Notes under the pieces: generated by a model
Databases searched by the model: none
What the model was told of the DNA's origin: nothing
The model's input: only the letters and a program-made list of their open reading frames with translations
Translations under genes and position numbers: made by a program
Assembly (NCBI RefSeq): GCF_011008565.1
Contig: NZ_JAAIWK010000013.1
Location: forward strand, 28,497-92,496
DNA length: 64,000 nucleotides
Reading direction: 5' to 3'
From: Heyndrickxia ginsengihumi
GTDB taxonomy: Bacteria; Bacillota; Bacilli; Bacillales; Bacillaceae_C
In this document: piece by piece, positions 1-7,118 of the stretch
Numbering within the stretch: position 1 is the stretch's first letter
Layout of the letters: each line of letters begins with the position of its first letter

Positions 1-40
1 TTACACTAAATATGAAGGAGTGAACCAAAGGGCGATGATT

Positions 41-106
41 TACTAATCCTATTTATTCAAAAAACAACTCGTAAACGATACGATGCATTTTTTGAATAGG
101 ATTAGT
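41..106. terminator. long A/T-rich inverted repeat
   Basis: The left arm starting ACTAATCCTATT at 41 pairs with the right arm ending GAATAGGATTAGT at 106, about 19 bp with a 4-nt bulge. The loop carries a small hairpin, TCGTA-AACGA-TACGA. A short T-rich run follows (111-116). It is most likely the terminator of a gene to the left of the window, or a first attenuator of the MFS leader. Nothing coding was recognised in 1-40. Confidence 0.5.
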
Positions 107-125
107 CTGTATTTTTATAAAAATC

Positions 126-191
126 ATGGATCATACAGTACGAGTACGTTCGGTATGTTGTCCTTCGGTTCAAGACGACCTCTTATTCTAA
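126..191 (+). CDS. putative 21-aa regulatory leader peptide
   Basis: The ORF reads MDHTVRVRSVCCPSVQDDLLF and stops at 189-191. Residues 6-8 (Arg-Val-Arg) sit where macrolide-inducible leaders such as ErmDL (MTHSMRLR, recalled) have their +X+ ribosome-arrest motif, and His3 and Thr4 also resemble that leader. The stop codon lies just after the left arm of the hairpin at 178-210 that contains the ribosome binding site of the MFS gene. No Shine-Dalgarno is evident for the leader itself, which is the main reason for caution. The role as an inducible attenuator is an inference from position and motif. Confidence 0.5.
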   Translation: MDHTVRVRSVCCPSVQDDLLF

Positions 192-216
192 AAAATGCAG
201 GATAGGAGGTTTTTTA
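178..216 (+). promoter_or_regulatory. terminator-like hairpin sequestering the SD of the MFS gene
   Basis: ACCTCTTATTC (178-188) pairs with GGATAGGAGGT (200-210), 11 bp with two G-U pairs, an 11-nt loop, and a run of six T immediately after. The right arm contains AGGAGG (204-209), 8 nt before the MFS start. The element could therefore stop transcription and hide the ribosome binding site. The left arm encodes the end of the leader peptide. Confidence 0.6.
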
Positions 217-217
217 T

Positions 218-1489
218 ATGGAAAAAAATAGAAATCAAAAGATGCGGCAGGAAAAGGAAAATGTCTTGACAACATTATTAAAAAATCGCTTTGTAAGGGC
301 AATATTCCTTTCCGCTATATGTTTGCAAATTGGCATTTGGATTCGAAACTTTGCTGTTCTTTTATTTGTCATGGATAAAACAAATGGAAATGCCTTTGCT
401 GTTTCGATGATCTCTGTGGCAGAATTTGCGCCGATATTTATTTTTTCATTTATTGGTGGGGCATTTGCAGATCGATGGCGGCCGAAAAGGACGATGGTAT
501 GGTGCGATGCTTTAAGCGCTGTTTCAGTTTTTGCAGTAATTCTTGCTCTTGTTTTCGGAACTTGGAAGGCGATATTTTTTGCTACTTTAATTTCGTCAAT
601 ACTATCGCAATTTTCGCAACCGTCGGGTATGAAATTGTTCAAAATGCATTTACAAGAAGAATTAATTCAGTCGGCCATGTCCATTTATCAAACGATCTTT
701 GCCATGTTTGTTATTTTAGGACCGATACTCGGTACTTTTATTTATCAGAAATTTGGTATAGACATATCGATTATGATGACGGGGATCGCATTTTTGTTAT
801 CTGCAGCAATATTGACGCTTATACCAGCTGACCATTCTCTAAAAAAAGAAGAAAAAGTAACAACACTTTTACAAGAAATGAAGAGTGGGATTAAATATGT
901 TTTAGCAAAAAGAGAATTAAAGTTGCTAGGTGTTTGTTTTATGGCAGCTGGATTAGGAATTGGTTTAATCCAGCCTCTCAACATTTTCTTAGTGACGGAG
1001 CGTTTAGAATTGCCAAAGGAATATTTGCAATGGCTATTGATGGTTAATGGAATTGGTATGATATTGGGTGGAGGAATTTCTATGGCTTTTTCAAAAAAGA
1101 CTCCCCCGCAAACATTACTGGCGATCGGCATGTTGGCGAATGCCATTGGCACGAGTGTAACAGGTGCTTCGTCTATTTTATGGCTGACTTTAGCTACGCA
1201 ATTCTTGAGTGGACTCTTTTTACCTTGCATTCAAATTGGCATCAATACAATGATTATTCAGCATACGGAAACGGCATTCATTGGAAGGGTGAACGGAACA
1301 CTATCGCCATTGTTCACAGGATCAATGGTAATAACAATGAGCATTGCCGGAACATTAAAAGAGTTGTTTTCAATTGTTGCGATATTTGAAGTTGCTGCTG
1401 TTCTTTTTATTGTTGGGTTATTGTTCATCTTACCAATTTATAAAAAAACTGGCGCAGATCCTGTAGAGGTTCCTCGAGAAGAGGTATAG
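218..1489 (+). CDS. MFS efflux transporter (macrolide-efflux-like)
   Basis: This 423-residue protein has the alternating hydrophobic segments of a 12-TM major facilitator, with a cytoplasmic N-terminus rich in Lys/Arg/Gln (residues 1-25). The segment GGAFADRWRPKR (about residues 80-91) is the conserved loop 2-3 motif (G-x-x-x-D-R-x-x-R/K). A charged central loop near residues 205-230 separates the two halves. The general type fits the drug-efflux MFS group that includes Mef and several Bacillus exporters. Start ATG is 8 nt after AGGAGG, which is inside a hairpin. Substrate is not determinable from sequence. The upstream +X+ leader peptide suggests a ribosome-targeting drug such as a macrolide, by inference. 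No terminator follows directly, only a decayed repeat. Confidence 0.8.
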   Translation: MEKNRNQKMRQEKENVLTTLLKNRFVRAIFLSAICLQIGIWIRNFAVLLFVMDKTNGNAFAVSMISVAEFAPIFIFSFIGGAFADRWRPKRTMVWCDALSAVSVFAVILALVFGTWKAIFFATLISSILSQFSQPSGMKLFKMHLQEELIQSAMSIYQTIFAMFVILGPILGTFIYQKFGIDISIMMTGIAFLLSAAILTLIPADHSLKKEEKVTTLLQEMKSGIKYVLAKRELKLLGVCFMAAGLGIGLIQPLNIFLVTERLELPKEYLQWLLMVNGIGMILGGGISMAFSKKTPPQTLLAIGMLANAIGTSVTGASSILWLTLATQFLSGLFLPCIQIGINTMIIQHTETAFIGRVNGTLSPLFTGSMVITMSIAGTLKELFSIVAIFEVAAVLFIVGLLFILPIYKKTGADPVEVPREEV

Positions 1490-1499
1490 CATGAAGATG

Positions 1500-1620
1500 A
1501 GGCTGGGACATAACTCAAAAGTGGTTAGCTAAAGACAAACATTGTACAAATTAGTTCCGGAAATAGACGTAGACTCCTGCGGGAGGATAGGCATCTGTGA
1601 GACCCCGCAGTGCATTAGAA
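1500..1620. repeat. decayed mosaic intergenic repeat
   Basis: The segment begins GAGGCTGGGACATAAC, like the complete element at 55977-56147, including a TTAGCTAAAGA-type stretch and TTCCGGAAATA. It then runs into GACTCCTGCGGGAG...GAGACCCCGCAG (about 1570-1612), which belongs to the other GC-rich Bacillaceae repeat. It looks like a junction of two repeat families or a truncated copy. No gene is seen in 1490-1689. Confidence 0.6.
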
Positions 1621-1689
1621 CAAAGAGGATCACCAGCCGCCCGCCCTGAAACAGAAATCAGTCTCCAATTAACAACGAAAGGATGAAGA

Positions 1690-2670
1690 ATGATGCAAAC
1701 TTTAAAGAGGGGAGACATAATCGGTATTTTTTCCCCTTCTTCTCCTGTTACATATACTTGTCCAAAAAGATTTAAACGGGCGAAGGAATTTATCGAAGCA
1801 AAAGGTTTTAGAATACTAGAGGGAAAATTAACGGGAAAGTATGATTATTATCGTTCAGGAAGTATACAGGAAAGAGTAGAGGAATTAAATGAACTGATTA
1901 GGAATCCGGAAGTGCGCTGTATCATGTCAACAATTGGCGGAAGCAATTCTAACTCTCTGCTTCCCTATATAGACTATGAAGCATTAAAAAGTGACCCTAA
2001 AATTATCATTGGATACTCTGATGTCACAGCTATTTTGCTAGCAATCTATGCGAAGACAGGTGTTCAAACATTTTATGGACCTGCCCTTGTCGCATCATTC
2101 GGGGAATTTACACCATTCGTCGAAGATACCTATCACTATTTTGAAAAAATTCTTGTTGGCGAAACTAATTTTCCTTTCTGTGTTGAACTGCCAAATTATT
2201 GGACAGATGAATATGTAAAATGGGAAACGCAGGAGAGGGAAAAAGAAAAAAGAGAAAATAAGTGGATTACCGTTCACGATGGGGTAGCTAGAGGAAGATT
2301 AATAGGTGGAAATTTAAATACAATGCAAGCTTTCTGGGGAAGTGAATATATGCCCGAAATAAAAGAAGGAGATATTCTTTTTATAGAAGATTCTTTAAAA
2401 AATGCAGCAACAATTGAAAGGAGCTTTTCCCTTCTAAAGGTAAATGGAGTTTTTGATAAAATTGCTGGCATTATTCTTGGTAAACATGAATTATTTGATG
2501 ATCAACATACGGGGCGGAAACCGTTTGAACTATTATTAGAGGTATTAGAAGATCAGCACATTCCGTTTTTAGCGGATTTTGATTGTTGCCATACTCATCC
2601 TATGATCACAATGCCAATTGGTTGTGAAATTGAACTAGATGCAACTAATCAAAGAATTTCTATTTTATAG
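1690..2670 (+). CDS. S66 family peptidase (LD-carboxypeptidase / MccF-like)
   Basis: The 326-residue protein matches the S66 serine peptidase family, which includes LD-carboxypeptidase LdcA (murein tetrapeptide recycling) and the microcin C immunity peptidase MccF. The nucleophile elbow is GYSDVT with Ser110. The probable Glu of the triad is in LFIEDS (Glu233), and the His is in CHTHPM (His301), followed by the family's MPIG. The N-terminal GDIIGIFSPSSP segment is also typical. No signal peptide is present, so it acts in the cytoplasm. The insertion at residues 170-198, rich in Lys and Glu, is more like MccF-type members than short LdcA. Start ATG follows AAAGGATG; a second ATG lies directly after it. 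Choosing between cell-wall recycling and peptide-nucleotide antibiotic immunity is not possible here. Confidence 0.85.
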   Translation: MMQTLKRGDIIGIFSPSSPVTYTCPKRFKRAKEFIEAKGFRILEGKLTGKYDYYRSGSIQERVEELNELIRNPEVRCIMSTIGGSNSNSLLPYIDYEALKSDPKIIIGYSDVTAILLAIYAKTGVQTFYGPALVASFGEFTPFVEDTYHYFEKILVGETNFPFCVELPNYWTDEYVKWETQEREKEKRENKWITVHDGVARGRLIGGNLNTMQAFWGSEYMPEIKEGDILFIEDSLKNAATIERSFSLLKVNGVFDKIAGIILGKHELFDDQHTGRKPFELLLEVLEDQHIPFLADFDCCHTHPMITMPIGCEIELDATNQRISIL

Positions 2671-2761
2671 GAACAAATACATGTGTGGAAAAAATGTATT
2701 GAGAAATGATCTCAATTATGATTAGTCATATATAATAGAAGAAACTAGGTGAAAAACAACA

Positions 2762-2808
2762 AAAAAGAGCCCCAATTCTCAATGACGTTGAGAATTGGGG
2801 CTCTTTTT
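2762..2808. terminator. bidirectional intrinsic terminator
   Basis: A perfect 21-bp stem (AAAAAGAGCCCC... with its complement ending GGGGCTCTTTTT) has a 5-nt loop TGACG. It has an A-run on one side and a T-run on the other, so it can end both the S66 peptidase gene and the convergent brnQ. Confidence 0.9.
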
Positions 2809-2815
2809 GTTGAAA

Positions 2816-4168
2816 TTATAATGACTGTTCACTTGCCTTTGTTTTTAATGAATGAGGTGTATTTGTATGCCGATCCCATTTTGTGAAAATCAGTCCAATG
2901 ACGATTCCGACAAGTGCTGGTACGACCCATTCAAGACCGACAGATGCCAGTGGCAGTGCTTGTGTGAATGTTTTGACAGGACCTAATGAAAGCCCAAATC
3001 CTTGAAGTCCCTCAAATAATGAAAATATACCTGTAAAGAATAAAGCAAAACCATACACTCTTTTGGAACCGCGGAATAATTTATGGAAGAATGTGAGCAC
3101 GACTAAAACAATTGTAATAGGATAAGCCATTTCTAAAAACGGTACTGAAAATTTCAAGATAAGATTCAAACCGAGATTCGAAAGAATAAACCCGATGACT
3201 GTTATAGTGATAACAACTGTTTTATAACTAAATTTCGGAATTAATGCTGAAAAATATTCTCCGCAAGCTGTCGTTAAACCGACAACAGTAGTGAAACATG
3301 CGAGTGTGAAAATAAATCCTAGTAATGCTTTTCCGCCTTGACCAAGAACAAGGGTCGATGTAGCAGTAAGGACATCTGTTCCATTGCTGAAAGTTCCTTC
3401 TGACGCCATTTTGACGCCGATAAATCCTAAAGAGACATATACCAACGCAAGAATTGCACCAGCTATAACACCGGCTTTTAAAGTATAGGAAGTCAATTGT
3501 TTTTTATCTTTAACACCGCGGCGTTTAACTGCTGTTAATATAACGATTCCGAATGCTAAAGATGCTAATGCATCCATTGTTGAATAGCCATCAATAAATC
3601 CTTGGAAGAAAGAATGTGTTTTATAATTTCCCACAGGTGCAAGTGATGGATGTCCAGCAAGTTTTATAATTCCGACTACACATAATACAACCATTGAGAT
3701 CAGTAAGACCGGTGTAATCCAACGGCCAAGATATTTAGACATTTTATCTGGATTCAAACTTACTAAAAATACTAAGGCAAAAAATACAATACTAAAAATA
3801 AATAATGATAAAGACGATTGTTGTGCTGAACCGTGGAGAAAAGGCTTTACTCCCATCTCATAGGCGACATTTGCATTTCGAGGAATCGCTAGAAATGGTC
3901 CGATGCACAAATAAACAATAACTGTAAAAATAGTACTGAAAATTGGATGGACACGATTACCAATCGATTGAATTCCTCCATCTACGATCGAAACAGCTGC
4001 TATTACGATTACTGGTAATCCAACCCCTGTTACGATAAAACCTAGAATAGCAGTCCAGTATGAAGTTCCGGATTGAATACCTAGAAAAGGTGGAAAAATT
4101 AAATTGCCTGCCCCAAAAAACATAGAAAATAGCATAAACCCTATAAATAACAAATCATTTTTTTTCAC
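2816..4168 (-). CDS. brnQ: branched-chain amino acid permease BrnQ
   Basis: This 450-residue, very hydrophobic protein matches the LIVCS family Na+/H+-coupled carriers of Ile, Val and Leu (BrnQ/BraB). It begins MKKNDLLFIGFMLFSMFFGAGN, and the FGAGNLIFPP segment near residues 19-28 is the family's hallmark in the first TM helix. About 12 TM segments follow, at the usual family length. The start ATG follows GGAGAGACATGGC on the minus strand. It is transcribed alone, behind a T-box with an ATC (Ile) specifier and a promoter that overlaps a CodY-like box. It therefore looks induced by isoleucine shortage, in concert with the ilv-leu operon that lies just beyond it. Confidence 0.95.
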   Translation of the reverse strand: MKKNDLLFIGFMLFSMFFGAGNLIFPPFLGIQSGTSYWTAILGFIVTGVGLPVIVIAAVSIVDGGIQSIGNRVHPIFSTIFTVIVYLCIGPFLAIPRNANVAYEMGVKPFLHGSAQQSSLSLFIFSIVFFALVFLVSLNPDKMSKYLGRWITPVLLISMVVLCVVGIIKLAGHPSLAPVGNYKTHSFFQGFIDGYSTMDALASLAFGIVILTAVKRRGVKDKKQLTSYTLKAGVIAGAILALVYVSLGFIGVKMASEGTFSNGTDVLTATSTLVLGQGGKALLGFIFTLACFTTVVGLTTACGEYFSALIPKFSYKTVVITITVIGFILSNLGLNLILKFSVPFLEMAYPITIVLVVLTFFHKLFRGSKRVYGFALFFTGIFSLFEGLQGFGLSLGPVKTFTQALPLASVGLEWVVPALVGIVIGLIFTKWDRHTNTPHSLKTKASEQSL

Positions 4169-4193
4169 GCCATGTCTCTCCTTCGTAGTAAAA

Positions 4194-4482
4194 AATAAAA
4201 AACTCGCCCCTAAATAAGGGACGAGTTAGCTCGCGTTACCACCCTAGTTCCATTACAAAAAGTAATGGCGCTCAGTCAACGTACAATCATACGTGTTCCT
4301 TTATAACGGAGGAAATTCCGTCAGAGCTTACTGTTGTTTCGGCTCTGCATCTCAGAGATGATCTTCGGAAAGGACTTGAACATTGACTTTCAGCACTACG
4401 CCAACTCTCTGTGGAACAAGTTCCTAACTTACTCTTCTCGTCATAGAATTTTGAATGAAAAATTTGTTTCGTATTATCTGAA
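4194..4482 (-). ncRNA. T-box leader of brnQ, Ile-type specifier
   Basis: On the minus strand the leader holds Stem I landmarks (GACGAGAAGAGTA, then AGAGAGTTGGCG, then GAAAG), the T-box sequence AGGGTGGTAACGCGAG (about 4230-4246) and a terminator of complementary arms AACTCGTCCC / GGGGCGAGTT followed by TTTTTT. The specifier is read as ATC in GAAGATCATCTCTGAG, in the same register as the ilvB T-box (ATC), the Ser T-box (AGC) and the Trp T-box (TGG): specifier, one base, then a pyrimidine-rich TCTGA. Function: uncharged tRNA-Ile should stabilise the antiterminator and allow brnQ transcription. Confidence 0.9.
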
Positions 4483-4515
4483 AACAAGATTAACAAACGA
4501 ATAAATATCTGTCAA
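4470..4515 (-). promoter_or_regulatory. brnQ promoter with overlapping CodY-like box
   Basis: On the minus strand a perfect -35 TTGACA (4510-4515) is followed by a 17-nt spacer and TAATCT (4487-4492), a weak -10. Just downstream, around the predicted start point, lies TGTTTTCAGATAATA, which differs from the CodY motif AATTTTCWGAAAATT at 4 positions. A CodY site over the start point would repress when branched-chain amino acids and GTP are high. Confidence 0.55.
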
Positions 4516-4639
4516 CATGTTTAACAAAGATTTCTTATTTTTGTTTTTAAGATCAATGAGCAGCACTGTTAATAAAATAAATGTCATTTTAGCAGAAAAA
4601 AGATGCTGTTCTTATTATAGACTGATAATGAAGTTAATT

Positions 4640-4745
4640 GAAGTGAAAAGTACGGGACTTCTGTAGGAAAGCAGGATTGAAGTGACTTACGGAGTGCTGA
4701 GGAACTCAGCACCCGCTAGCAGAAAGCGAGTATCTTGAAAAAAAA
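4640..4745. repeat. degenerate GC-rich Bacillaceae repeat
   Basis: The stretch AGTACGGGACTTCTGTAGG...GTGCTGAGGAACTCAGCACCC...AGAAAGCGAGTATCTTGA follows the layout of the palindromic repeats at 35838-35962 and 63645-63932 but has lost many bases. It holds the perfect hairpin GTGCTGAG/CTCAGCAC. The remaining sequence between brnQ and ilvD outside this repeat is AT-rich, and only the regulatory sites listed separately were seen in it. Confidence 0.5.
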
Positions 4746-4821
4746 TTTCCCCTATAACATCCTCTTTTGTAAAATTATTCCTTACATACCAACATTTTTT
4801 AATGCAGAAAAAATTTTTCGC

Positions 4822-4836
4822 CATTTTCAGAAGGTA
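4822..4836. promoter_or_regulatory. possible CodY box upstream of ilvD
   Basis: CATTTTCAGAAGGTA shares the TTTTCAGAA core with the CodY consensus AATTTTCWGAAAATT, with 4 mismatches at the edges. It lies about 85 nt upstream of the ilvD -35 box. CodY control of ilv genes is established in Bacillus; this particular site is inference. Confidence 0.35.
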
Positions 4837-4858
4837 GATATATATAAGTAGGGAAAAA

Positions 4859-4875
4859 GTGGAAACGTTTTCAAA
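4859..4875. promoter_or_regulatory. CcpA-binding cre site
   Basis: GTGGAAACGTTTTCAAA fits the cre consensus WTGNAARCGNWWWCAW closely, with the central CG and both half-sites TGGAAA and TTTTCA. It ends about 45 nt upstream of the -35 box of the ilvD promoter. CcpA activates the ilv-leu operon from an upstream cre in B. subtilis, so activation by glucose excess is likely here too. Confidence 0.75.
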
Positions 4876-4919
4876 TTAACTTTCTAATCAAAATTGTCAA
4901 AAAAGTTCACTAAAAAGGG

Positions 4920-4948
4920 TTGACCATTTATAAGAAAAGTCGTATGAT
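4920..4948 (+). promoter_or_regulatory. sigma-A promoter of ilvD
   Basis: TTGACC (4920-4925), a 17-nt spacer and TATGAT (4943-4948) make a near-consensus promoter. It leaves an untranslated leader of about 125 nt with no T-box in it. Confidence 0.75.
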
Positions 4949-5080
4949 TGACAACAATTAAAGAATATATAAAAAATTCAATTTTGAGTGATGATGCAGA
5001 ATGTTTTGTTCAATTAGTTTTTTAGTTGAATGAACACTTATGAAACAGTCGTTCCAAAGGAAATGAATGGGAGTGATGGA

Positions 5081-6781
5081 ATGCGAAGTGACATGATTAA
5101 AAAGGGAATTGACCGAGCACCGCATCGCAGTTTATTGTATGCAGCAGGTCTAAAAACGGAAGATATCAATAAACCATTTATCGGTGTGTGTAATTCCTAT
5201 ATTGATATTATTCCCGGACATAAACATTTAAATAAGTTCGCTGAAGTTGTAAAAGAGGCGATTTGGGAAGCCGGCGGTGTTCCCTTTGAATTTAATACGA
5301 TCGGTGTAGATGATGGAATTGCAATGGGACATATCGGAATGAGATATTCATTGCCGAGCCGCGAACTAATTGCAGATAGCGCTGAAACGGTTATAAATGC
5401 TCATTGGTTTGATGGTGTTTTTTATATTCCGAATTGTGACAAAATTACACCTGGAATGTTAATGGCAGCTGTTCGAACGAATGTCCCAGCGGTTTTTGTT
5501 TCTGGTGGACCAATGGAAGCAGGAAAAACCCCGGATGGTAAAAACTTATCGCTCACCTCTGTTTTTGAAGGGGTTGGTGCAGCAAAATCAGGAAAAATCA
5601 GCTATGAAGAGCTGGAAATGTTAGAATCCAATGCTTGTCCAACATGTGGTTCATGTTCAGGAATGTTTACAGCCAATTCAATGAACTCACTGATGGAAAT
5701 GCTCGGTTTAACTCCTCCAGGGAATGCGACAATTATAGCAACATCAGGAGAACGTCACCGGATTATTAAAGAGGCTGTTCAATACTTAATGAATTGTATT
5801 GAAAAAGATATAAGGCCGCGAGATATTGTAACAGAAGAAGCGATTGATGATGCATTTGCTCTTGATATGGCGATGGGCGGCTCAACGAATACTGTCCTAC
5901 ATACATTAGCCATCGCAAATGAAGCAGGCATTAATTATGATTTACAACGTATTAATGAAGTAGCAAAACGAGTTCCTTATTTAGCGAAAATCATGCCGGC
6001 TTCAGATTATTCAATGCATGATGTTCATCTTGCTGGTGGAATAAGTGCTATTGTTAGAGAACTTTGTAAGGTAGAAGGTGCATTGCATCCTGACAGAATT
6101 ACTGTGACAGGAAAAAGCATTTATGAGAATGTAAAAGACGCTGAAATTTTAAATTCTCAAGTAATCAGACCAAAGGATAATCCTTATAGCCCTGTCGGTG
6201 GATTGTCCATCTTGTTTGGAAATATCGCTCCGGATGGTGCAGTAATTAAAGTAGGGGCAGTTGATCCATCAATTAAAACTTTTACCGGAGAAGCAATTGT
6301 ATTTGAATCTCAGGAAGAGGCGCAAGCAGGGATAGACAACGGGCTAGTAAGAGAAGGGCATGTAGTTGTCATTCGCTATGAAGGCCCAAAAGGCGGGCCA
6401 GGGATGCCAGAGATGCTTGCACCGACATCCTCTATTATGGGGAGAGGATTAGGGAAAAGTGTTGCCCTCATTACAGATGGAAGATTTTCTGGTGCAACGC
6501 GTGGGATCAGTATTGGTCATATTTCACCGGAAGCAGCAGAAGGTGGACCAATCGCATTAGTGCAAAATGGAGATAAAATTTTCATAGACTTAGTGAATAG
6601 AAGTATTCAACTTCTTGTAACAGATGAGGAGTTAGAAAATAGAAAAAGAAATTGGATTCCACCAGAGCCTAAGATTACAAGTGGCTGGCTGGCAAGATAT
6701 GCTGCTCTTGTATCAAGCGCCAATACGGGTGGAGTTATGAAAATTCAATTACAGAACAAATCGTTGACGAGGATAAAGTGA
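5081..6781 (+). CDS. ilvD: dihydroxy-acid dehydratase
   Basis: IlvD removes water from 2,3-dihydroxyisovalerate and 2,3-dihydroxy-3-methylvalerate to give the keto acids of Val and Ile. The Fe-S cysteines are visible in GVCNSY (Cys37), NCDK (Cys119) and [12 protein letters not shown] (Cys192). Starting at 5081 the protein is 566 residues, close to the B. subtilis enzyme (558), and begins [19 protein letters not shown] like its homologues. GGGAG lies 7-8 nt before this ATG. An upstream in-frame ATG at 5030 has no ribosome binding site and would add 17 unconserved residues. It has its own promoter and cre site. Its last codons double as the 5' edge of the T-box that controls ilvB, so ilvD can be expressed without the rest of the operon. 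Confidence 0.93.
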   Translation: MRSDMIKKGIDRAPHRSLLYAAGLKTEDINKPFIGVCNSYIDIIPGHKHLNKFAEVVKEAIWEAGGVPFEFNTIGVDDGIAMGHIGMRYSLPSRELIADSAETVINAHWFDGVFYIPNCDKITPGMLMAAVRTNVPAVFVSGGPMEAGKTPDGKNLSLTSVFEGVGAAKSGKISYEELEMLESNACPTCGSCSGMFTANSMNSLMEMLGLTPPGNATIIATSGERHRIIKEAVQYLMNCIEKDIRPRDIVTEEAIDDAFALDMAMGGSTNTVLHTLAIANEAGINYDLQRINEVAKRVPYLAKIMPASDYSMHDVHLAGGISAIVRELCKVEGALHPDRITVTGKSIYENVKDAEILNSQVIRPKDNPYSPVGGLSILFGNIAPDGAVIKVGAVDPSIKTFTGEAIVFESQEEAQAGIDNGLVREGHVVVIRYEGPKGGPGMPEMLAPTSSIMGRGLGKSVALITDGRFSGATRGISIGHISPEAAEGGPIALVQNGDKIFIDLVNRSIQLLVTDEELENRKRNWIPPEPKITSGWLARYAALVSSANTGGVMKIQLQNKSLTRIK

Positions 6782-7060
6782 TTTGATCAGGTATTTATAG
6801 AGAGTCGGGGATGCTGGAAACCGATAATACCCCTTATCATGACATCGCCTCTGAGTGCTTATCTGAACGATCCATCTAGTAGGATAAGTCGAGTCTTCTA
6901 CAAAGACTTGTTACAAAAAGCGACATTCGTTGAAATGTTGCATGAGGTGACACTTGTAAGAGTGTCATGAAGTTGGGTGGTACCATGAAAAGATGCCTTT
7001 TCATCCCTACAAAAATGGTAGACTTCTATTTTACCATGCATAGGGATAAAAAGGCTTTTT
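6767..7060 (+). ncRNA. T-box leader of ilvB-ilvA, Ile-type specifier
   Basis: Landmarks in order: GACGAGGATAAAG (Stem I base, inside the last codons of ilvD), AGAGAGTCGGGGATGCTGG, specifier ATC at 6844-6846 in GACATCGCCTCTGAG, T-box motif GGGTGGTACC at 6975-6984, and a terminator with arms GCCTTTTCATCCCTA / TAGGGATAAAAAGGC (6995-7055) followed by TTTTT. It governs read-through into ilvB-N-C-leuABCD-ilvA. The B. subtilis ilv-leu T-box is known to read leucine (CUC), whereas this one reads as isoleucine. The 5' boundary is approximate. Confidence 0.9.
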
Positions 7061-7118
7061 GTTTTGATTAGGGTATATCCCTTTATCATATATCAATAAA
7101 AAAGCAGGAGGGAAAAAC

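Noticed and set aside
4287..4496. 69-aa frame on the minus strand before brnQ
   Set aside because: It is the brnQ T-box read as protein.
5030..5080. Longer ilvD start (ATG 5030)
   Set aside because: No ribosome binding site, and the extra 17 residues are not part of the known N-terminus; ATG 5081 has GGGAG and matches homologues.
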